The notes below the pieces were generated by a model, which was not told where the DNA came from, searched no databases, and saw only the letters and a list, made by a program, of their open reading frames with translations. A stretch of 8,171 nt of DNA from CAZAOY01 sp964486925 (GTDB lineage: Bacteria; Bacillota; Clostridia; Oscillospirales; Ruminococcaceae): positions 1 to 8,171 of the forward strand of contig CAZAOY010000077.1 of the NCBI GenBank assembly GCA_964486925.1, read 5' to 3'. Each line of letters begins with the position of its first letter. Position 1 is the first letter of the stretch. Positions 1 to 5,712 of this stretch are shown here, piece after piece. Both the position numbers and the translations under genes were made by a program.

Positions 1-76
1 TGGTAGACCATGTGGGACTCGAACCCGCGACCAACCGGTTAAGAGCCGGTTGCTCTACCAACTGAGCTAATGGTCC
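1..76 (-). tRNA. tRNA-Lys (anticodon CTT)
   Basis: Read on the minus strand this is a complete 76-nt cloverleaf. It has a 7-bp acceptor stem (GGACCAT with ATGGTCT, so pair 1-72 is a G-U wobble), TA, D arm GCTC/GAGC with loop AGTTGGTA, and anticodon stem ACCGG/CCGGT around loop CTCTTAA. The anticodon is therefore CTT, which reads the lysine codon AAG. A 5-nt variable loop, a T loop TTCGAGT, discriminator A and an encoded CCA (plus-strand bases 1-3) follow. The T stem GCGGG/CCCAC has a C50-A64 mismatch. The gene ends exactly at the window edge, so any downstream partner is out of view. Confidence 0.96.
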
Positions 77-127
77 ATATCTATTATAGTAGTTGTCCTA
101 AATGAGTTAACCACCACAACAGATAAT

Positions 128-156
128 ATTATAACATATAACTTTGTAAATTTCAA
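128..156 (-). promoter_or_regulatory. Sigma-A-type promoter of the tRNA-Lys gene
   Basis: On the minus strand, TTGAAA (151-156) and TATAAT (128-133) are separated by 17 bp. TG lies one base before the -10, giving an extended -10. Transcription would start near 121 and give about 45 nt of leader before the tRNA. It is divergent from the promoter at 197-225. Confidence 0.75.
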
Positions 157-196
157 CCCCAAAATATTAGTATTTTATCCAAATATGTTTAATATA

Positions 197-225
197 TTGA
201 CTTGTAAGTAAAAATATGATATAAT
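197..225 (+). promoter_or_regulatory. Sigma-A-type promoter of the AraC-family regulator
   Basis: TTGACT (197-202) and TATAAT (220-225) are spaced by 17 bp, with a TGA extended -10 just before the hexamer. The predicted start near 232 leaves a leader of only about 23 nt, just enough for the purine-rich ribosome binding site (GAGAGGGAAG, 241-250) before the ATG at 255. Confidence 0.78.
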
Positions 226-254
226 TATCTCATTAAATACGAGAGGGAAGAAAG

Positions 255-1442
255 ATGCAAAACTATATTAACAACGAACTGATTGAAAAGCTGTTTTCAC
301 ACGATAACGGTAGTACCAGATATGATACTAAGGATAAAGAGGTCAGAATACTTCTTGAAAGATATTCCTCTATAAGATATAGCTCTACACTTATTCCCAT
401 ACTTATAACGGTAAATAACGTTATTACCACAGACGACTATAATATGATAGCCCAGGAGATTAAACAAAAGTCAGCTAGGGATATGACCGGTGAGGTGTTT
501 TGCAGTAAAGAACAGGGAAAGCTTCTTTACCTTGTTACCAAAACCAATACACTAAGCAAACAGGTATTAATGGTATTTATCTCTAACCTAACAGCATCTT
601 TAAAAACCCGCTTTTTTCAACACTTTCGTGCGTCGGTAGATATTATCGTCGGCAAACGATATAGCACTACCTATGAGTTTATTAGCGACGCACCAAACCT
701 AAGCGACCTACTTATCTACTGCCAGCTTTCAAAAAATAGGGTTTGCTATATGGATGAGATCCTTTCGGCTAAGACATCTCTGCCTAGCCGATACCTTGAA
801 AGAGTGTGCGCACATATTATGGATCTTGTGCAAAGTCATGATACTAAAACTGCAAAGTCTGAGGTAACCGCGCTCTTTGATCTGCTTATACAGAAGTATG
901 ATATCTCTGCTTATCTTTGGACAAAGAATAACCTAGCTAGCTCTCTGGTGCTTTATATCCAAAAGATTACAGTAAAGCACAGCAAGCTAGACTGCCTATA
1001 CCCACAGCTAGACAACAAGCATGTTGACTGCGTTAAAGCCTCTATCCTCTCGCTACTGTCTTATATAGACTCTATAAACGGCTCGGATCAACAACTCACC
1101 TTCTCCTCCCTAGAGAAGATAAAGCTGTATATCCACGATAACTATAACAATCCCATATCACTTGCAGATGTATCAGAGCATGTGGGACTCTCACGTGAGC
1201 ATATCTGCCGTATCTTTAGCCGCTACCTAGAGTGCACATTTGTGGAGTACCTAAACGGGTATCGTATCGATAAGGCAAAGGAGCTGCTTATCCACTCCGA
1301 CTACAACGTTAACCAGATATCCGAGAGGGTGGGGTTTAGTAACAGCAAGTACTTCTGCACAGTCTTTAAAAAATACACAACCACCTCCCCAAAGCAGTTT
1401 CAGCTTGATATAAAGCTATATAAGAAAAAAGCCCCACAATAA
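255..1442 (+). CDS. AraC-family transcriptional regulator (YesN-like, no receiver domain)
   Basis: A 395-residue protein whose last ~100 residues form an AraC/XylS DNA-binding domain. The first helix-turn-helix is at about residues 302-323 (LADVSEHVGLSREHICRIF) and the second at about 351-373. The family signature, VGFSNSKYFCTVFKKY followed by SPKQFQ, is clear. The N-terminal ~280 residues have no cupin pattern and no phospho-acceptor receiver pattern. Residues ~125-170 (IIVGKRYSTTYEFISDAP...) resemble the linker found between receiver and HTH in YesN-type response regulators, so this may be a YesN relative without its receiver. The ATG at 255 has a purine-rich SD 5-8 nt upstream. Carbohydrate metabolism is the usual target of this type, but the ligand and regulon are unknown. 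The gene is monocistronic and convergent with sigE, and its last codons lie inside a terminator hairpin. Confidence 0.9.
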   Translation: MQNYINNELIEKLFSHDNGSTRYDTKDKEVRILLERYSSIRYSSTLIPILITVNNVITTDDYNMIAQEIKQKSARDMTGEVFCSKEQGKLLYLVTKTNTLSKQVLMVFISNLTASLKTRFFQHFRASVDIIVGKRYSTTYEFISDAPNLSDLLIYCQLSKNRVCYMDEILSAKTSLPSRYLERVCAHIMDLVQSHDTKTAKSEVTALFDLLIQKYDISAYLWTKNNLASSLVLYIQKITVKHSKLDCLYPQLDNKHVDCVKASILSLLSYIDSINGSDQQLTFSSLEKIKLYIHDNYNNPISLADVSEHVGLSREHICRIFSRYLECTFVEYLNGYRIDKAKELLIHSDYNVNQISERVGFSNSKYFCTVFKKYTTTSPKQFQLDIKLYKKKAPQ

Positions 1443-1453
1443 CATTGGGGCTT
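1425..1453 (-). terminator. Rho-independent terminator for spoIIGA-sigE, shared with the AraC gene end
   Basis: The arms AAGCCCCA (1429-1436) and TGGGGCTT (1446-1453) form an 8-bp stem with a 9-nt loop. On the minus strand the stem runs into six T residues (complement of A1425-1430), a strong terminator about 40 nt after the sigE stop. On the plus strand the following tract (ATCCTTTGTTT) is weaker, so termination of the regulator mRNA is less certain. The left arm and T-tract lie inside the C-terminal codons of the regulator. Confidence 0.85.
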
Positions 1454-1493
1454 ATCCTTTGTTTGACAGTATTAATATTAATGCAAAAGTCTA

Positions 1494-2219
1494 CTACAGC
1501 TTAGTTTCTAGGTCTGTCCTTAACTGAGATATAATCTTTTTCTCCAATCTGGAGATGTAGGACTGGGATATCCCCATATCCATAGCGACCTCCTTTTGGG
1601 TAAGCGCTTTTTTGCCCATTAACCCAAACCGCATTATCATAATAGACCGCTCCTTCTGTGCCAGCTTATCCACCGCTTCTAAAAGAAGGTTTTTTTCAAT
1701 CTGAGTTTCGATACCACGATTTACAATATCGTTATCTGTCCCTAAAATGTCACATAGCAATAACTCATTACCGTCCCAGTCCACATTAAGCGGTTCATCT
1801 ATTGATAGGTCATTCGCCTTGTTAGAGCCTTTTCTAAGGTACATAAGTATCTCATTCTCGATACAGCGTGAGGCGTAGGTCGCAAGCTTTATATTTTTCT
1901 CGGGACTAAAGGTGTTGACCGCCTTGATAAGTCCGATCGAACCGATAGAGATTAGATCCTCAATATTAATCCCTGTAGATTCAAACTTTTTTGCAATATA
2001 CACTACAAGACGAAGGTTATGCACAATAAGGGTGTTTCTCGCCTCCTGCGAGTGGGTGGAAAGCTTTGAGAATACAATCTGCTCCTCCTCCTTGCTAAGT
2101 GGAGGTGGCAGGGTTGACGGGCCATTTATGTAATGCACATACGACCAAAGATACAGCTTTGACCGAATATACCGCACTACTGCGGTTATGCTTTCTAACA
2201 TCTGTGGAAAGTTTATCAT
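1494..2219 (-). CDS. sigE: Sporulation sigma factor E precursor (pro-SigE)
   Basis: A 241-residue sigma-70 family protein, matching the ~239 residues of Bacillus SigE. It directs early mother-cell transcription during sporulation and is made as an inactive precursor. The N-terminal ~30 residues are the pro-sequence, followed by the characteristic YVHYINGPSTLPPPLSKEEE, where SpoIIGA cleaves near the Tyr/Ile-Asn-Gly junction. Region 2 (about 65-130) contains NLRLVVYIAKKFE, INIEDLISIGSIGLIKA and KLATYASRCIENEILMYLR. DEPLNVDWDGNELLL is a SigE-like linker. Region 4 (about 180-235) ends with the HTH ISQSYISRLEKK. The ATG has AGAGG 7 nt upstream. Two TAG stops are in tandem (1494-1496 and 1491-1493). 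It lies 107 bp downstream of spoIIGA in the same direction, the conserved order. sigG, often next, is not present here. Confidence 0.97.
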   Translation of the reverse strand: MINFPQMLESITAVVRYIRSKLYLWSYVHYINGPSTLPPPLSKEEEQIVFSKLSTHSQEARNTLIVHNLRLVVYIAKKFESTGINIEDLISIGSIGLIKAVNTFSPEKNIKLATYASRCIENEILMYLRKGSNKANDLSIDEPLNVDWDGNELLLCDILGTDNDIVNRGIETQIEKNLLLEAVDKLAQKERSIMIMRFGLMGKKALTQKEVAMDMGISQSYISRLEKKIISQLRTDLETKL

Positions 2220-2326
2220 AGTATAACCTCTTTTCCAATACTAATACGAAATAAAATAAACATAAGCAATCATATAAATAATTTAAATAGATTATTTTAT
2301 CTAGCAGTCAGTATACGCCTTATATT

Positions 2327-3187
2327 TTAACAAAAATGACTGGACATTAGCGCTGTGTACTCTCCACCAGAAAGTGAGGTATTTACAACAGCAACTATTG
2401 CGTTAACCTTAATGGTCTTTTTATCATTTACAATTACAATGCTATCTGGGCTAAAGGCTGGCAGTGTCCTATCTCCATTAATGGTAGAGGTTGGAATCGG
2501 CCTTACCTTTTTGTTAAACCGTAGGATATCGCTTGTAATTACCTCGTCCATATTTTTAAAGAAGTCCTGTATATTTTCTGGAAATAGTTCCTTAATGCTT
2601 TCGTACTCACACACAATAATAGGTAGTCCTGTAAATACATCGGTTAGGGTATTGCCTGTGTCATAAAAGGCGTTTACACTCACCGTTTTGTCATCACAGG
2701 TTATCCTAATAATGCTTGTTTTATCGGTAGGAACGTTTTTGTCATAAAAGTATGATACGCCAGTTATTATACCGTAGGTTAAAACGGTGTAAACCGCCAG
2801 AATAGAAGCGCTGATATTAAAGTATACCACCATGTTTGTCATTACCATGTTGTTAGGTTTAGCAAAGTAGTAAAGCCCGTACATAACCCCCGCAAAGAGA
2901 GCGTTAACTCCGAAAAAACATGCCGTATCCTTTATAAAGACCGCAACGCTTGTGTACCCAAATAGAATAAAAGACAGCGATAATAACATTAATATCTTAA
3001 TCGCCATAAACTCTACCATAGAAAGATTTACTAGCACAATAAGCGAATAGATACCGCCTATTAAGCTAGCTATAACCACCCTTTTGTTGCTAATTTGCTT
3101 CTTTAATATATACTTTGTAACTAAAAACAAAAAATAGTTTACAAAAACGTTTGTCAGTATTAGTACATCAACATAAATATCCTGTAT
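2327..3187 (-). CDS. spoIIGA: Sigma-E processing peptidase SpoIIGA (non-canonical start proposed)
   Basis: Membrane aspartic protease that cleaves pro-SigE. From the proposed start it has 286 residues (Bacillus ~309). Five hydrophobic segments occupy the N-terminal half, and a cytoplasmic domain carries the catalytic motif FYDTGNTL, with Asp at about residue 176 (family D-S/T-G). RPIPTSTINGD and the C-terminal IVAVVNTSLSGGEYTALM also fit. The first standard start in frame is TTG at 3130, but it has no SD and cuts off IYVDVLILTNVFVNYF, the conserved N-terminus and most of the first membrane segment. Reading back, the frame stays open to TAG at 3188-3190 with no ATG, GTG or TTG. An AAGGGGG SD (about 3195-3201) lies 7 nt before ATA at 3185-3187, so I place the start there. 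If ATA does not work, the gene is poorly expressed or carries an error. Confidence 0.9.
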   Translation of the reverse strand: MQDIYVDVLILTNVFVNYFLFLVTKYILKKQISNKRVVIASLIGGIYSLIVLVNLSMVEFMAIKILMLLSLSFILFGYTSVAVFIKDTACFFGVNALFAGVMYGLYYFAKPNNMVMTNMVVYFNISASILAVYTVLTYGIITGVSYFYDKNVPTDKTSIIRITCDDKTVSVNAFYDTGNTLTDVFTGLPIIVCEYESIKELFPENIQDFFKNMDEVITSDILRFNKKVRPIPTSTINGDRTLPAFSPDSIVIVNDKKTIKVNAIVAVVNTSLSGGEYTALMSSHFC

Positions 3188-3202
3188 CTATACCCCCCCT
3201 TT
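3185..3202 (-). promoter_or_regulatory. G-rich ribosome binding site and ATA start of spoIIGA
   Basis: The minus strand reads AAA followed by seven G residues (complement of C3193-3199), then TATAG and ATA. AAGGGGG can pair with the 3' end of 16S rRNA across seven positions with one G-U, leaving 7 nt to the ATA at 3187, an ideal spacing. The next alternative start in frame, ATT at 3176-3178, is 16 nt away. The only nearby ATG (3172-3174) is out of frame and opens a four-codon frame ending in TAA. Confidence 0.6.
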
Positions 3203-3394
3203 GCCTAGAATGTAAAGCATTACTTAGCTTAGTCGCAGTTGCACATACTCAGATAAATCCAATAACACCAAAAACACACAAACCCTATTTTACCTTTTAT
3301 AACAGATTAAGATTATTAACCGGTGATAGCTCTGTAATTTGATATGTGCTATCCTTATCTGGTATTTTACTGCATATTGTCCTGCTATACTCTA

Positions 3395-3427
3395 AGTATA
3401 CTATATTGACCTCAAAAAATTTGTCAT
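3395..3427 (-). promoter_or_regulatory. Candidate promoter of spoIIGA-sigE
   Basis: On the minus strand ATGACA (3422-3427) is a one-mismatch -35. Two -10 candidates follow: TATAGT (3400-3405) at 16 bp and TATACT (3395-3400) at 21 bp. Bacillus spoIIG is known for an over-long spacer activated by Spo0A, so the longer option is plausible. The leader would be about 200 nt, which is long. Confidence 0.45.
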
Positions 3428-3436
3428 AAAAGGTAT

Positions 3437-3443
3437 TGTCGAA
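3437..3443. promoter_or_regulatory. Spo0A box (TGTCGAA)
   Basis: An exact match to the 0A-box consensus TGNCGAA on the plus strand, about 10 bp upstream of the candidate spoIIGA -35. A weaker copy (TGTCATA, 3422-3428) overlaps that -35. Spo0A activates spoIIG in Bacillus, so position and neighbour agree. A 7-mer alone has limited weight. Confidence 0.55.
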
Positions 3444-3503
3444 AAATTTTTATTTACAAATATATCAACACTAAACCTTTACGTAAAGTTCACAAAAAGT
3501 CAA

Positions 3504-3532
3504 TTAATGCACTGATTTTTTTGTGCTATAAT
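3504..3532 (+). promoter_or_regulatory. Extended -10 promoter of the GH42 gene
   Basis: TGTGCTATAAT gives a perfect -10 (3527-3532) with an extended TGn. The -35 position at 17-bp spacing is only TTAATG (3504-3509), a weak match. Transcription should start near 3539, in the middle of the palindrome at 3529-3550. A weak -35 suggests dependence on the extended -10 or on an activator. Confidence 0.7.
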
Positions 3533-3550
3533 TAGTTTGCCAACTAATTA
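3529..3550. promoter_or_regulatory. Operator-like inverted repeat at the GH42 transcription start
   Basis: The arms TAATTAGTT (3529-3537) and AACTAATTA (3542-3550) are perfectly complementary around TGCC. The site overlaps the -10 and is centred on the predicted start, the typical position of a repressor operator. The cognate regulator is not identifiable from the site, and no LacI-type gene is in view. Confidence 0.55.
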
Positions 3551-3590
3551 ACAGATCGAAAATACCTATATTAGGTTATGGAGGAAGAGA

Positions 3591-5618
3591 ATGAGATACA
3601 AAGAATTAGGTATACTTCACGGTGCTGACTATAATCCTGACCAATGGCTTGCAAATCCAGAGGTTTTGGAGCAGGATATTGAATATATGAAACTCGCTAA
3701 CATTAACGTGGTAAGCCTTGGAATATTTGCTTGGGGGCGACTTGAGCCGTCAGAGGGGGTTTATGACTTTGACTGGTTAGAACAGATTGTACATAGACTT
3801 TATACAAACGGTATCTATACTATCCTTGCCACACCTAGTGCTACCCGACCTGCATGGATGGCAAAAAAATATCCCGAGGTAATGCGGGTAAACGCTAATC
3901 GGGAGAGGGTTTTATTCTCTGGACGCGCAAATTTCTGTCTAACAAGCCCTATCTATCGCCAAAAGGTGAGCGAGATTAACAAAGCACTGGCACTGAGGTT
4001 TAAGGATAACCCCGCTGTAATAATGTGGCATATCTCGAATGAGTACGCAAACGACTGTCACTGTGAGCTTTGTCAGGAGCGGTTTAGGGCATGGTTAAAG
4101 GCTAAATATAACGATATCCAGTCGCTCAACAGTGCATGGTGGACAGATTTTTGGGGGCATACCTTCTATGACTTTAGTGAGATATCCTCCCCATCCCCTA
4201 TTGGTGAGGACGGAGTGCATGGACTAACCCTTGACTGGAAGCGGTTCACAACCGACCAGACTGTTGACTTTTACCTAAACGAGATTGCACCACTTAAAGA
4301 GATTACCCCAGAAATTCCCGCTACCACCAACTTTATGGGGGTGTTTGAGGGCTTAGACTACCATAAGCTTGCAAAGGTGGTGGAGGTTATCTCATGGGAC
4401 AGCTATCCGAAATGGCACAGCAAGGGTGCTGATGATATGGCAGTTTCCTCTGTAGCGGCATTTAACCATAGCCTTACCCGATGTCACAGCAAGGATAAAA
4501 CCTTCATGCTAATGGAATCCACCCCTAGCCTAGTAAACTGGAATGACGTTAACAAGGTTAAACGTCCCGGTATGCATACCCTATCATCAATGCACGCTAT
4601 TGCTAACGGCTCGGACACCGTGCAGTACTTTCAGTGGCGAAAGAGCCGTGGAGGATGTGAAAAGTTTCATGGTGCGGTGGTGGATCACAACCCCGTTACC
4701 ACCACACGTGTATTTAAGGAGATTACTAAGCTAGGTAAACAGCTTACACAACTTGGTGAGGTAGTTTCCTCAAAGCTAACCGCTCCGGTTGCGCTACTGT
4801 ACGACTGGGATAACCGCTGGGCATTCGAGGACTGCAAGGGATTTTCGGTAAATCATAAAGACTACCTAGAAACCTGCTACACCCACTTTAATGTAATGTA
4901 TAACAAGAGCATTGCAGTAGACGTTATAAGCCGTAATAGCGACCTGACACCTTATAAGATTGTAATAGCACCCATCCTTTACATGGTGGATGAAAGCTTT
5001 GCAAAACAACTCGAGGTATACGTTAAGAAAGGCGGGATTTTTATCTCCACCTACGGAACAGGTATGGTTGACGACAACGACCTCTGCCACCTAGGCGGTG
5101 TTCCGGGCCCGCTTAAGGATATCCTAGGATACGTAGCAGAGGAGATAGACTCGCTCTACGAGGACGACAAAAACACCATAATCTACAAAGAGCACGAGTA
5201 CACCGTTAAGGACTACTGCGAAGTGATAATTCCGACAACCTCTACCCCTATCGCACTATACCAGGAGGACTACATAGAGAGCCAACCGGCAGTTGTGAGA
5301 AATAACTACCATAGCGGTGTAACCTACCACATCGGCGGAAGGATAGAGGAACGTTTTTATGAGGTGCTCTACAGCGAACTCCTTGAGGAATGTGGGATAA
5401 AGCCACCGCTTGTAACCCTACTGCCCGAGCAGTGCAGTGTTACCTGTCGCCAGAACGATGAGTACAACTTCTATTTCCTGATGAACTTCTCAACCGACGT
5501 TATCGAGGTTAGTCTAATCCCGTCAGAGTACTATGATATGATAAACCACGAAACGGTAACCGATCAAGTGTTACTACATGAAAGAGAATGTATTGTTTTA
5601 AAAGAAAAACGTAATTAG
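3591..5618 (+). CDS. Beta-galactosidase, glycoside hydrolase family 42
   Basis: A 675-residue enzyme hydrolysing terminal beta-D-galactosides. There is no signal peptide, so it is cytoplasmic and acts on imported sugars. Residues ~1-390 form the TIM barrel, opening with the family hallmark GADYNPDQW and including FAWGRLEPSEG and TPSATRPAWM. Glu151 in WHISNEYAN is the acid/base and Glu309 in LMESTPS the nucleophile. Cys116 and Cys156, Cys158 and Cys161 (NDCHCELC) match the zinc-binding cysteines of Thermus-type GH42 enzymes. Residues ~395-600 fit the trimerisation domain and the rest the small C-terminal beta domain, so the gene is full length. The SD GGAGG is 6 nt before ATG. It has its own promoter and terminator, with no transporter gene attached. 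Some GH42 enzymes prefer plant galactan or arabinoside substrates, so lactose is not assured. Confidence 0.95.
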   Translation: MRYKELGILHGADYNPDQWLANPEVLEQDIEYMKLANINVVSLGIFAWGRLEPSEGVYDFDWLEQIVHRLYTNGIYTILATPSATRPAWMAKKYPEVMRVNANRERVLFSGRANFCLTSPIYRQKVSEINKALALRFKDNPAVIMWHISNEYANDCHCELCQERFRAWLKAKYNDIQSLNSAWWTDFWGHTFYDFSEISSPSPIGEDGVHGLTLDWKRFTTDQTVDFYLNEIAPLKEITPEIPATTNFMGVFEGLDYHKLAKVVEVISWDSYPKWHSKGADDMAVSSVAAFNHSLTRCHSKDKTFMLMESTPSLVNWNDVNKVKRPGMHTLSSMHAIANGSDTVQYFQWRKSRGGCEKFHGAVVDHNPVTTTRVFKEITKLGKQLTQLGEVVSSKLTAPVALLYDWDNRWAFEDCKGFSVNHKDYLETCYTHFNVMYNKSIAVDVISRNSDLTPYKIVIAPILYMVDESFAKQLEVYVKKGGIFISTYGTGMVDDNDLCHLGGVPGPLKDILGYVAEEIDSLYEDDKNTIIYKEHEYTVKDYCEVIIPTTSTPIALYQEDYIESQPAVVRNNYHSGVTYHIGGRIEERFYEVLYSELLEECGIKPPLVTLLPEQCSVTCRQNDEYNFYFLMNFSTDVIEVSLIPSEYYDMINHETVTDQVLLHERECIVLKEKRN

Positions 5619-5623
5619 AATAA

Positions 5624-5685
5624 AAACAGCTGTAACATAACCGTTTGGTAAGCAATCTGCAAACCATGCTATGTTACAGCTGTTT
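5624..5685. terminator. Long bidirectional terminator between the GH42 gene and metK
   Basis: Arms 5624-5639 (AAACAGCTGTAACATA) and 5670-5685 are perfectly complementary over 16 bp. A second inner pairing, GTTTG (5643-5647) with CAAAC (5660-5664), extends the hairpin. T-rich tracts follow on both strands (AATTTTTAATTT on plus, TTTTTATTC on minus), so it can end both convergent transcripts. Confidence 0.9.
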
Positions 5686-5712
5686 AATTTTTAATTTGCG
5701 TTGGTTAAATAT

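Larger units (their letters stand above)
3188..3590. other. Divergent intergenic control region between spoIIGA and the GH42 gene
   Basis: This 403-bp AT-rich stretch holds the spoIIGA leader and promoter (left, minus strand), a Spo0A box, a 12-bp palindrome (3477-3488), and the GH42 promoter with its operator-like palindrome and ribosome binding site (right, plus strand). A plus-strand frame at 3151-3342 has no good SD and overlaps spoIIGA antisense, so I do not call a gene. About 3203-3390 shows no recognisable motif beyond being spoIIGA leader. Confidence 0.7.

Noticed and set aside
1912..2133. Plus-strand frame inside sigE
   Set aside because: It is antisense to a well-conserved sigma factor region and is a shadow of the real gene.
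2230..2280. Internal promoter before sigE (TTGCTT and TATTAG on the minus strand)
   Set aside because: Spacing is 17 bp but both hexamers are poor matches in very AT-rich DNA, where such matches are common by chance.
3128..3130. TTG as the spoIIGA start codon
   Set aside because: It has no Shine-Dalgarno and would delete the conserved IYVDV N-terminus and most of the first membrane segment, which are encoded in frame just upstream.
3151..3342. Small plus-strand reading frame of 63 codons
   Set aside because: It overlaps spoIIGA and its leader in antisense, lacks a convincing RBS and has no recognisable protein features.
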